DNA of 64,000 nucleotides, from assembly GCA_014621425.1 (NCBI GenBank), contig JAANBB010000044.1, forward strand, positions 108,030 through 172,029, read 5' to 3'. The translations under genes were made by a program, and so were the position numbers. This document shows positions 24,630 to 35,103 of this stretch, piece after piece. The stretch is from Cylindrodendrum hubeiense (Eukaryota > Ascomycota > Sordariomycetes > Hypocreales > Nectriaceae). Below the pieces are notes generated by a model. The model was not told the DNA's origin. It ran no database searches and was given only the letters and a program-made list of their open reading frames with translations. Position 1 is the first letter of the stretch, and each line of letters begins with the position of its first letter.

Positions 24630-26673
24630 CTAATCCGAATCTCTCTCATTCGAATCTTCTCTATGTTCCACCTCGTTCAAGTCTTTTTCATTCATTGAGC
24701 GAATATGAGCAAAATAGAGCAAGATTGCCGTTATGAGGCTCAGTCCGGCAAAAGCAATCAGCGCCTTGAACTGCATATTGAACCCCCTTCCATACACTTC
24801 TCCGACGCGAATTTGCTGCTCCTCAGTCAACATTGATCGAGCCAAACTCGACGAGACTGCGAGCGCCTCGATTTGCTCTTCGCTCAGGAATTTGGGCAGA
24901 TCCTTGTCTAGCTCGGTGTGGAGCAACGACCCGCCGATCGCAAGCCCAATGCAGCCTCCCAGGGTACGACCCATGTTGCCCACTCCCATAGCGCCGGCAA
25001 TGTCCTTTTCATCAACCTGGATTTTTATGAGGTACATCAGGGACGGCGTTAGAAGGCCGAGACTTAACCCAATCAGTACCTGGTAGCCATACTGAGCGTG
25101 TGAAATATCGCTGTCGATGGGAAGGGTGCTGATTAGCGTGATGCCGATGACATTCAGGCAGCCTCCCAAGATGGCGAGCGCCGGTGCCCAGTGGCGGTTT
25201 TTGCCAACCAAGATTCCAGAGCATAAAGCCGAGCAAGGCGAAACGAGTGTCAAAGGGAGGACCAGGATTCCAGCCCGAGTTGCGGTGGTGTTGTTGACGT
25301 GCTGGAACCGCTGCGGGATCTGGATGACGGGGACATAAAATGTGAAGCCCAACCACAGAAGGCTCCTATTGAAGTCATTTCAATTAGTGCCCGTGCTCGA
25401 ATTGAGTGGGTAAATTGAGATGCGCTGCATTTATACTTACAAGAAGATCAGAACCGTCACGGATCTCTTGAGCAGGCGCACCGGGAAAATGCCGTCGATG
25501 CTCGAGTGGCGATATACCCAGCCTTCCCATAATGCAAACAGAATGAGCATGACAACGCCGGTAACAAGCGTCCCGATGATGACGCCGCTGTTCCATTCGT
25601 ACCTGTCGCCTCCCTCCTGCAAGGCAAAGATAAGTGGGATGGCCCAGGCTAGCGACAGGAACGCGCCGACGAGGTCCATGGTCTTCATTGACGCTTGAAC
25701 CTCCTTTTTAGACTTGGGGTTTGTCATGAATTTGCCCAGAATTGCGAACACCACCGCGATGCCGGGGGCACTAGCTCAGGTTAGCAGCTTCTCAACAGGT
25801 TGGAAGTGTGGGGTGTGGGGTTGACTTGCTTGAGCCAGAAGATCCACTACAAATGAAGATTCGTTAGCCATGGTGTTCTGAAAGTAGGGTTGAGCTCATA
25901 GTGTAAGAGACCTACCCTCCAAGTGGTATTATCAGATATGACGCCGCCGAGGATTGGTCCCAACAAGCTGGCCAGTGCAAACACCGAACTCAGAATGCCT
26001 GTGCAAATACCCAGTTTGTCGAGGGGTACAATCTGAGCCATGACGACAAATACCAGTGAGTACATGCCAGAGCCACCAATTCCTTGGAACGCCCGGAATA
26101 TGATCCTATAAAACCTCGGTCAGTATACCTCATGTTGTTGCTGGTTCGACAAAGTGTAACCTACAACTGGACCATTGTCTTAGAGACGGCGCATGCGATA
26201 GAAAAGACGAAGAAAATAAAGTTCGCGGAGAGTAGGAGCCATTTCGTTCCAAATGTGTCGCTCAATTTCGACCAGATAAGAATAAAAGCTAAGTGTACGA
26301 GTCAGTAAACATTGAACAGTAGTACAACGCGTCATGTCCGAGAGTGTTACCATTAAATGTCAAGAGGTATGCCACCACGATCCAACTCGCCTGGTTCAGA
26401 TCGTCGAGATCATTGGATATGTGGATAAGAGACGTGCTGACGATAGTCGTCTCTAGCGAACAGAGGAACAAAGACAGCCATAGCCTAGAAGAAGGTTAGC
26501 ATTTGGCTTGCATACTCCCTTAGCTCAATTGGCTGTTACCCTGAGATGACCACACTCAACTGGAGGTTGGTTATGGTCTGGGGTGGCTCCGGTGAATGGT
26601 CGGTGTCCGGTGAGTGGACAGTGTCGGCAGAGTCGGAGTTGGGCACGCTTTCCTTGGCCGTTGTCTGTTCCAT
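24630..26673 (-). CDS. MFS drug/metabolite exporter
   Basis: A major facilitator superfamily transporter, 554 aa, in the size range of 14-helix drug:H+ antiporters. Seven exons (minus strand): 26540-26673, 26351-26484, 26165-26288, 25916-26105, 25830-25846, 25441-25770 and 24630-25365. The N-terminal 35-40 residues are acidic and hydrophilic, then helix 1 begins (GLWLSLFLCSLETTIVSTSL). The motif-A loop is LSDTFGTKW, followed by FRAFQGIGGSGMYSL and LGPILGGVISDNTTWRWIFWLN, all classic for this family. The fifth exon is only 17 nt and its downstream intron starts GC rather than GT (GCAAGT...TAG); only this splice restores the helix WRWIFWLNAPGIAVVFAIL. It likely exports the polyketide product or protects the producer. 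It is divergent from the FAD monooxygenase. Confidence 0.92.
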
Positions 26674-27594
26674 TGCGAAAGTTTGGACGAGTACAGAAGC
26701 ACACTGGCGAGTCGGTGACACGAGAGACTCAGCTCAGGTAAGGCAAGAAGGCCACTGACTAGGTTCAACCCTTGCAATATTAGACGGCAAATTCCAGATG
26801 AGTCGCTGTAACGTAAATCCGAAAGACTATGCCCAAAGCCCCGTCGTAAATCATGTTCAAATTGAGAGGGGTGGTGCACCCTTCAGAATTAGAGTCAAGG
26901 AAATGAAATGGGCTGGCTGGCTAGGCGTCTGACATCCCGAAATCAGATGAGGCGAAGGCTCTCAGGACCCGGTAAATTACCGAATACTGATTTCCTGTTT
27001 GGGACGCATGAAGGATTCCCCATGCATGCAAGGACTTGCAGATCCGCAAAACTGCAACCTTGACGCGTCTGCAGGTTATGCGAATTGTACAAAAAAGAGG
27101 AGCGAACCGTACGATGATTCCGCCTGTATCCATCAAGGCTGAGTCCCCTCCGCAGGGGCCATCCTCCAGTCAGCCCTGTCAGGCGACCCTGTAAGTACCT
27201 CAATGTACACGGCGCGTACCCTGTCCGGCTCCTGGAATCCTATCCACACCTCCCTGGCCCGTAAGCCTTGGCATCTCGAAGGATTCCCAATTGTCTTCAC
27301 CTTGCGCAGAGGTGCGTGACCGAATTCGAACAGCAAGACAATCAGACCATCTACGCGCCATTGTCAGCATGCTGCAAAAAATGTTGGGAATGAATATCGC
27401 ATACTGCAAAGAAGCAAAACAAAAAATCAGTCGACTTAGAGAACACGGACCTAGCCCAGGCGGGAGACCAAGCGCTGACAAGAATTCATAAGGAAGCGCA
27501 GCTGGCCCACATTGCATTTTCTCGTCCCCAACAGAGCTTTTGCCTCTATTACTATTTAATCCCCATCTTATCTTGTACTTATACTACCTTCATC
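26674..27594. promoter_or_regulatory. Shared divergent promoter of the MFS exporter and FAD monooxygenase
   Basis: A 921-bp region between two genes transcribed apart, so a likely point of co-regulation in the polyketide cluster. I found no convincing palindromic regulator site by eye. Pyrimidine-rich sequence precedes the monooxygenase ATG (27540-27590). Confidence 0.5.
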
Positions 27595-29011
27595 ATGGCT
27601 TTGAGCGAGAAGTCAGAAGATCCCAAACAGGCGCGACCCCTGCGTGTCGTCATCATCGGCGCTGGCGTCGGAGGACTGGTCCTCGCCCAACTCCTCAGGA
27701 ACAACCCCAAATTCAGCGTCACGGTCTATGAGCGCGGCTCCAAGGAAGAGGGCGTGAGCTCCCTCACAGGGTTCCGTATTCTTCTGTCCAAGGAGATGCT
27801 CGCGGCTTTGCGGTCACGTCTTCCAGCCTCAGTACGAGACCTGCTCGAGAAGTCGGTCGGCATTCAGCCCCCAGGTGGCCAGAGCATCGCGCTGCTCGAC
27901 GAGAAGGGCGGAGTCAAGCTGGGCCTCACCCCAAAGGACTTTCGCGATGCGAGCTCTGTGTCGAGGTGGAAGCTGAGAGCCGCGCTGTTGGAAGGGCTTG
28001 AGGACGTTATTCACTGGCAGACGGAGTATCAGAGCTACGAAAGCCGTGATGGCGTGGTGAAACTGACGTTCAAGGACGAAAGCGCTGCTGAATGTGATAT
28101 CCTTGTAGGCGCAGATGGTGCAGGGAGCAAAATCAGGAAGCAGCTTCTCCCGCAATCCACGAGGGATACCCTGGGCATAACGGTGCTCTACTTCAAGATG
28201 CCCCTCACCAAGGAGACCGAGCTCATGATGCCCTACGGCTCCGGATGCATGGTAAGCTATCCCACCCACCACGATATATGTTTGCTTCCATTACTCACAA
28301 TTACAGGTCATGGCGCCCCGTAGCTCAATGGTTGTCTCGTACTACAAAGACAAGGCTGAGCCTTACGGACCTTACGAGCTACAGTCCGTCGATGCCCAAG
28401 ATTCCTATCTCATGTGTGGCTTGGGTTGTTACATGGGCGACTTTGTCCGCAAGGGCAAGCACCCCGACGAAATGAGCCCAGAGGAGCTGAAAGGTTTTTG
28501 GATGGATCGAACCAATACCTGGCATCCTCTCTTCCGCTCACTAATCAGCATCGCTATTCCAGAGACTGTCTATGTTTCGCATGTGAAGACGCAGCATAAG
28601 TTGAAGCCTTGGAAATCTACCAACATTGCCATTCTAGGCGACGCCGCCCACAGGTGAGTTATATCCCGCACTTCGTCGTTCCGCTGCCTGAGGGTCCGAG
28701 TCTGACTATTTCATTACTCCAGCATGACACCATACCTTGGTAAAGGGGCTACGTCGGCCATTTCCGATGCGCTTTCCCTCGCAGAACACCTTGAGAAGTT
28801 GACATCTGGTGACAAGTCAGACATGTCTCGCGTTCTTGATGACTACACCGAGAGTATGCTGAAGTCCGGGTTCAAAATGGCCGGCATGAGCAAAGTCGTC
28901 CATGATGTGGTATTCATGGGTTCTAATCCATTCAAAGCAAAGTGTCGGAATGCTATGTTGCGCACTCTGGGAGTGTTCATTGGCAGCAAGGACGGCCCAA
29001 GAATTGCTTAG
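27595..29011 (+). CDS. FAD-dependent monooxygenase (group A type)
   Basis: An aromatic-hydroxylase-like flavoprotein monooxygenase, 430 aa, expected to use FAD and NAD(P)H to hydroxylate or epoxidise its substrate. Exons: 27595-28251, 28307-28653 and 28723-29011. The dinucleotide-binding motif is VVIIGAGVGGLVLAQLL (residues about 18-34) with the ribose-binding acidic residue in VYERG. The mid motif is ILVGADGAGSKIRKQL (DG motif). The C-terminal FAD motif is ILGDAAHSMTPYLGKGA (GD motif), assembled across intron 2, which confirms that splice. There is no membrane segment and no signal peptide. By position it is a tailoring oxidase for the HR-PKS product (inferred). Its substrate is unknown. Confidence 0.93.
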
Positions 29012-30084
29012 CTGAGGAAACGTGCGTGTCTCGATCGGCTGGTTCAGGCTTCTGCAGAAGCATATTTCATTTGTCCCAACTTTGAATTATTTTACCTTAG
29101 CTATTCATCTGTCTATACCCCTCTTAAATGTATTAGTTGTGCTATCTATAATAATTTCGCCGAAAGATGGCTCTTACTGAAAGGGCTCCGTCGTGCACCT
29201 CTCATCTCCTCTCCGTTTGCAATCCAGAAATAGTGGGCCACGAAACTCCAGAGGTACTTAACTCATTATACCTTGCAAGGATTAATAAGCATGTGAGTTT
29301 GTGGTATCGCTATTGAAGCATAGGGTCGCAATGCCGGCTACGGAAATAGGGAATGATCACTCTGCTAATATGTAGTATAATAATGGCCTATACTGCTTCT
29401 GCCACATTAAAGAAGGGAAAAAGATTCTTGAGAAATAGAAGCTGTGGTATCAGCTGGGCTGGGCCAAGAAAGTAAAGAAAACTGTAAGTGTATATAATAC
29501 TGTAAAGTTTGATAAAGACACTCTGTAAAGGAGAGAGTCAGTATTTTAAATATCGCTAATAGCTCCTCAAGCTTATGCAGTACTCTTGCCTGGCAAATTA
29601 TCCCTACTTGATATACTATATACCAGAAAAGACTAAAAAGAATTTGTCTTCTTCTCGTTAATATAATTCAATATATTATGAAATATAATATAAAAGAATT
29701 ATCAAATTTATTTCATACTTGATTATTACACTCATATTATACTCTCAGAGGTTCTTGACTCTCTTGAGGTAGCTTATTATTAAATCTTAGTAAGTATTTG
29801 AAATAGTGTACTCGACAAGTTAAAAGGACGAGAAGAAGATTAACCTCTAGCTCAAGAGATACAAGATATTGACCTCATTGATTAGATAAACTTTTATCGG
29901 AGGTCTGACAGAAAGGTAGGGAGGTGATCCCACTCTCTAGAATGGTCACCCTGTATTGCAAAGGGCTAGGGAATAATCCCACCTAAATACTATGTGAGGG
30001 TTCCCTACAGCCTCCCTGCAGTTCTAGCTGTGGAGTCGGCTTGTCCCAGCTGCCATTCCAGCTTACACTAATGACCGAGCAGGT
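29012..30084. other. Intergenic with degenerate repeat and AT-rich decay
   Basis: Positions 29200-29315 resemble 35317-35434 (see repeat entries). The part from 29,480 to 29,900 is strongly AT-rich with many TA steps, like RIP-decayed repeat DNA. No gene supported. Confidence 0.55.
29200..29315. repeat. Dispersed degenerate repeat, copy 1
   Basis: The same order of words occurs at 35317-35434: CCAGAAATAG, then GAAACTC/AAAACTC, then ACCTTGCAAGGAT, then TTGTGGTATCGC. The copies differ mostly by transitions, as expected of RIP, and by small indels. The element type is not recognised. Confidence 0.6.
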
Positions 30085-30345
30085 TCAGGATTCGACTTCC
30101 TCGCACTTGATGTTCACAAACAGCGCTCCTGAAGAATTCTCTGGCATCCAATCTAGTTCCATCGTAGTCGCATAGCCGCTCAATGAAAATGCATAGCCAC
30201 TGGTGATACCCGACGACCTCGTACACTGAAGGCTGTTGTTGTCGAAGTTACAAACGAGATATGCCAAGCCTGAGGAAGGCGAATCGTAGCAGACGAGACG
30301 GCCAAGGCTGTTTGGGGACACTTGGGTGTCAGAAGGAACAGGGAT
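30085..30345 (-). pseudogene. C-terminal fragment of a secreted Cys-containing protein
   Basis: An open stretch of about 85 codons ending in IKCEEVES and a stop. It contains LGRLVCYDSPSSGLAYLVC and NFDNNSLQC. This matches the pattern RLVxYxxPxSxxxYLxCxxxNNxLxC in the neighbouring fragment at 30,586-31,110, so the two look like tandem paralogues or pieces of one broken locus. There is no start codon or signal peptide for this piece, and a stop lies just upstream in frame. A two-fold PVPSDI repeat sits at its 5' end. It could alternatively be a terminal exon whose upstream exon I cannot place. Function unknown. Confidence 0.45.
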
Positions 30346-30585
30346 GTCAGAAGGAACAGGGATATCTACTACGGAACGGGATTCCCTTCAGGATCCGTAT
30401 TTCCTAACCTTCCTACTAGCCCTAGATATCTATATAAAAGACAGTCTGTAAGACCGTCATCTAGATAGAAGGGCAAGAGATTCCATCGTCAAATTGCAAC
30501 ACATTCATTTACACAGTTCAATACATACTAAACTCGATTGGCCATCATATGTTTGGACCCCGATTGTACCCGTAGTGCTACCAGT

Positions 30586-31110
30586 CTAGACACCTATACA
30601 ATGCAAAATGTTGTTCTCATAGCCGCAAGCAAGATATGAGGCCGATGCTATGGGAGGAACATAGAGCACAAGACGGTCTATAGGTATAGGGCTCGGGTTG
30701 ACCTGAGGGTAGTCATTGCCAACTTTCAGGTATGATGTTCCTGGTTCGATGGTGAATATCTCAGATTCAACCTTGTTGGCAACGACACTTATCTTAGCAA
30801 AACCACCGTGTATGCCTTGAAGATAACTTCCATCTAAAGGTCCGCCAGCAATTTTGAGATAGCAGACAGGAGTAGTGGGCTCGGAAAGGGCAGATGTCTC
30901 CGCCGTAGTTGTGGAAAGCGTGGTGGTAGAGTCATCAAAGAGGCTTGTGCTGATTATGGCAGACTGAGTCAATGTCTCGCTGAAGGTGGTTGAGATGGAG
31001 GCGATGTCCTCAGTTGTAAATAACACAGATCTAGGCTTGCATTAGCTTGCCTCAGCACCGATGAAAACCAAAAGAGCTGCAAAAGCAGAAAACAACTTGG
31101 GAGAAAGCAT
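30586..31110 (-). pseudogene. Secreted Ser/Thr-rich protein gene with premature stops
   Basis: ATG at 31110 opens a signal peptide (MLSPKLFSAFAALLVFIGAEAS), then an in-frame TAA at 31042-31044. The same frame continues open for about 150 codons. These hold a Thr/Ser-rich linker, then a domain with CYLKIAGGPLDGSYLQGI, SEIFTIEPGTSYLKVGND and RLVLYVPP, then LACGYENNILHC, before a TAG at 30586-30588. Homology to the fragment at 30,085-30,345 suggests the original extended further. TAA and TAG are each one C-to-T change from a glutamine codon, consistent with RIP-type damage. A TATATA string lies about 80 bp upstream of the ATG. An undetected very short intron (under 30 nt) at the TAA is the only rescue and is unlikely. 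Confidence 0.5.
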
Positions 31111-32339
31111 TTTGATTGTCTGAATCGAGCCGAAGTAAGGAAAATGGGCATCGGAAGTTAAAAGCCTTTGCTTGACGGACGGGTGGAAACGGCCATATAT
31201 AACAAGCATCTCGTTACGTAGGAAGGCTGTTCTATTACCAAAGCACAATGTCTTCGAATGTCTAGATTCTAATCTCATTCTAATGATGGCGGCAATTTGC
31301 TGCGCCATGGTAGAGGAACGATTCAGAGTGGCGGTAAATAGTCCCGCCACAGTAGCGTAGCGGCTCAATAATCGCAACACCAAGTCATGACTTATTGTCA
31401 CAAGTGCTTGTAGCAGCCCATCAAGCGCATATAATAGATAGATTGAAAGAGCCTTGTTTTCTACAATAGGGAGCGTTGCGGTAACCCATTTTGCGCAGTC
31501 AGAGCGGATCCCCTATAGTGGGTCAGCTTTGACCTATCAGTGACCGCGACCTTGCAACACTTATTGGATAATGAGAAATAAATGTGTTACACGTTGCGAT
31601 GGAAGTGGTAATCTAAACGATGAAAACCTCTTGATTTCCCCCTGTCACTGTATTAACTGACTTCTGGTTGCTGCAATAGATGAAAATGACTATTGAGATG
31701 AACGCCTTTATTGGCCCATGACGGAGATGTCGTTTGGTCAGCGCGGTACCTGACGGGGGGCAGTCCTCTGCAGCTAAGAGCCTAGGATCCGGTCTGGGCC
31801 GGCCCCTTACTGCCACAAAGCGCACTACCACAAAGCACTATATTCAGGGGTGGAAATGACAGGTGGATACTCTCATGAAAGGACTAACCTCAACAGGGCC
31901 TAATGCGTGCGACAATTATTTCAAGTTCGTGTGTATTCGCCTTGATATCGTGCGCTTGGCCATTTTCATGGGGATTCTCTGGTCGTCACCGACCCAAATA
32001 CTAATTCACCGCTTCTCAGCTTGAATGAGAGCGGGCAGGATCCCGTGTTATCTAAGAGCTTTAGTCGTATATATCGGACTCGACGCCATCACGGCTTGTA
32101 ACAGTAATCAGTTCTGAAACCCCTTTAGCCCAAGTTTGGACTCTCGGATATCGTGTCAATATGTTTAGATCTCGTTTCTTTTGTGTAATAGTTTTAGTCT
32201 CTCCTTCAGTGCTATTATCAAAAAGTGAAAAAAGAAATGCTTAGAATCTAGCAAGATCTATTTAGAATGCTGTTATCTGCCAAGTCTAGATTCTCCCGTA
32301 GACCTGATATATTCGAGCAAGATCATGTTCCGAGGCCAT
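31111..32339. other. Intergenic region holding a 5S rRNA relic
   Basis: It contains the pseudogene promoter (TATA-like string near 31,195), a degenerate 5S rRNA copy at about 31,970-32,070, and otherwise no supportable gene. Confidence 0.55.
31970..32070 (-). pseudogene. Degenerate 5S rRNA copy
   Basis: On the minus strand this aligns with the 5S gene at 41.7 kb: TACGACTAAAGCTCTTAG, GGGATCCTGCCCGCTCT, CAAGCTGAGAAGCGGTG, GGGTCGGTGACGACC. It has lost the first bases (ACA), the 3' closing strand GTTGTATGT and the T-tract, and carries mostly transition changes. It is therefore a relic, not a functional gene. Confidence 0.75.
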
Positions 32340-35103
32340 TCAGTGAGGGTGTTCTTCTAGAAGGACTCTCTTCCGGATAGCCACAACATACTCTAGAAGA
32401 CCGACTGCCTCTTTGACCTGCCCGTTAGATTGATAGGCTAATGCAAGCGCATGCTGCGATGCAAGTCGGTCAGGGTGGTCTTCTGCAAGGACTCTCTTCT
32501 CGATAGCCACAACATGCTCTAGAAGACTGACTGCCTCTTTGACCTGCCCGTTAGATCGATAGGCTAATGCAAGCGCATGCTGCGATGCAAGTCGGTCAGG
32601 GTGGTCTTCTGCACGAGCTCTCTCCCTATCCTCTACAACATGTTTCAGAATGGCGACTGCCTCTGTGATCCGTCCATCCTTCATCAAGCAACGCCCTATC
32701 CAGAAGCCGAGGTTCTGTCGCTTTTTTGATTCCCCATCGTCAAATTGCCAATATATTCGTAGAGAATGAGGTAAGTATTGCTGCCAAAGATATCGGTTCT
32801 CCCATTCGTCAGAAGGAAATACACTTTGAATGTATGAGAGTGTTTCACGCTTCCCGGACTTGTCTGCATCGTGTTCATACGCCTGGAGCCGCATTACGAA
32901 ATGAACCAAGCTATGCATGTCATATATGTCTTTCTCTTTTCGGCTTGAAAGAAACCCATATCCCTTCAGAGTACCGATAGCTAGCGTCTTTTGTTGCTCC
33001 GAACCTACAATAGGAAGAAGAGAACGGGGGATGGCTTTGGGCTCAATCCATGTAATGAATGATAGAATTTGAGCAGCGGCAGGGCATCTCTCTTTTATTT
33101 GTTTAAAAGAGGTAAGCCAGGTTGTCATTACTGCACTCTGACTGGCATCGTAGTACGTATCGTCGTCGAAGCTGTTGTCCATCAACTCCTTCATATCCCG
33201 TTCTGAATTTTTCAGAAGGCGCAAGTACTCCGAAGTTGAGATTTCATTTATATTCATGTAGGATGCCGCTTGTGAGATTGCAAGTGGGAGATAACAAAGT
33301 GCTTCAAAAAAGTCCGTGTTGTCCTTTTCGTGGTGCATTTCATCGATTAGAATCAAGCCTCCTTCAAGGAGATGCTCCGCTTCCTGATAATTCATCTTTT
33401 CTAGTTGAACAATCTTATTTCTTGCCATTTTTACAGCAACTGTTTTAGAGCGAGTGGTGATGAGAATTCTTCCGTTGTTGTTCTGGGGCAGATATGTATC
33501 GATGACATTCTTTTGGTTTGACAAACTGTATATTATGGCCTCATCGTCCGCATTGTCGAGAATGAGTAGCCACTTTCCTGCTCTTGGGGACTCCAAGTAG
33601 GTCTTGAGAGATTCTCTGGAATCATCGTTTGTTTGGATTGAAATATCCAGCTTCTGTGCCAGATGAGCACATGCCTGTTCGTAACTGGCCATGCTAAAGG
33701 CGGGCATCCAGAACACGGAATAATCAATCATATTCTGGGCTGTGGAGTGTGCGAGATGCAGGGCAACTTGGGTTTTGCCGACACCCCCTAGGCCAACCAC
33801 GGCTACTCTTTTGTTGTTTTGCAAAAAGAGAAGTCTGTTGAGCTCCTGGACGACTCTTTCGCGTCCCACAAACGCTTCATTCTCGGCGAATGGAATGAAA
33901 TGGCAGACCTGGCCTATTGTCGATGGTCAGTAGTAGCTTCTAATGGTGGGTGAATAGACGGGGCTCATATTGATGCTTACCTGAAATTGGTAGATCAGCT
34001 GTCATGTGTGAAAAGTATTTGCATATAATCGCTTTGGCTGTCGAAGCAGCAGTAGCTGAGGCAAATGGCTGCCAGTTCTTGTTCTTGTGAGAATCGGCAT
34101 AGTCGCAAACTCCCTTGACAATAATGCAGGGCACTTCATCCCAAACCCCAGCACCTTCCATTTCGAAGGCGATGACTTGGTGTGTCGAAGCGATCCGATC
34201 GCGGTGGTCCCCAGACTTCATCACGGTATCCGCAGACGCAATTCCACCAACGTGTATTTCCGGTATGTGGTCTTCCGTGCTATTTTGCTGTTCTGGACTC
34301 TGTTTCTTGCGTTGGCTCTCTCGGGCTATCAGCCTCCTGTCGCTGCACCCGAGATCCGTGCATGAAAGCTCAAGTGCCTCAGGACACACCGGGTCCGTAG
34401 AGTTAGAACAGGCATCACAAATGCTACAGATGGCCGTCTCTTGATGCTTGTGTCGGTAGCTGGACTGGAAGGCTTTGTCTTGTGCTGTTCCAGGATATCT
34501 GTAAGGCCCATAGTCATTGTCGCGTGTAAACTTTTCCTGCAATTGGCACAGCATCTGCGCGGTCTTATCCACCAGCTCTTCGCGACCGGATCTGGTGTTC
34601 AAAAAGGCATTCAGGATGCGAATCTCCTTCGGTAGCCTTCCTGGCAAGTCATCTCCCCTTTGTTTTGGTCTGAAGTCATCTGGGTATTGTCGTCCAAAAT
34701 CGTATGGGACGATGTACTTCCCAACAATGACATCTCCGAGTAAAATATCGGATTTGTTGGCTTGCGGAATAGCACCGCAGATTCCCACCAGAAGAGCGTA
34801 TTGCAAGTTGATGTAGCTGGATCGCATACTGGCCGATACACCGGCTGCAGCAGCTTTCCCCATGCCGGGCAGAAGGGCGAGAACAACAGCAGCATCTCCC
34901 ATACGTCCAGTCACATAATGATTGCAATCACCAGGAACTCCACGCGAGTCCCACTCGTCCCAAGTCTCATCAAGACTGGCGTGAACGGCGTCGTATTCGG
35001 TCGGCAGAGCACAAATGATGGCTAGGCGAAAATCGCCTCGGCTCGATGGCTTGCGAAACATACTAATAGCAGCAGAGGTAGAGGTGGTGAGGCAGACGGA
35101 CAT
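32340..35103 (-). CDS. NLR-type STAND receptor: purine-nucleoside-phosphorylase domain + NB-ARC + TPR
   Basis: An 898-aa fungal NOD-like receptor. Exons (minus strand): 33981-35103 and 32340-33913, intron 33914-33980. Residues about 25-360: PNP/UDP-phosphorylase-like domain (RLAIICALPTEYDAVHA, LLVGICGAIP, FEMEGAGVWDEVPCIIVKG), an N-terminal domain typical of fungal NLRs. NB-ARC: P-loop GLGGVGKT at 415-422, Walker B WLLILDNADD, ITTRSK, and LPLAISQAASY (GLPLA-like). A winged-helix-like region (FITWIEPKAIPRSLLP, MHSLVHFVMR) follows. The C-terminus has 42-residue tetratricopeptide units, two nearly identical in DNA at a 126-bp period. The stop falls inside the next unit, where the copy above has CGA and this has TGA; similarity continues briefly past it, so the array is truncated. 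ATG 35061 is an equally plausible start. A role in non-self recognition is inferred from the class. Confidence 0.92.
32415..32640 (-). repeat. 126-bp tandem TPR-coding repeats in the NLR gene
   Basis: The word GACCTGCCCGTTAGAT recurs at 32415 and 32541, and long stretches between are identical or nearly so, giving a 126-bp (42-residue) period. A third, more diverged unit lies upstream. Near-identity at DNA level implies recent duplication or homogenisation. Confidence 0.85.
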
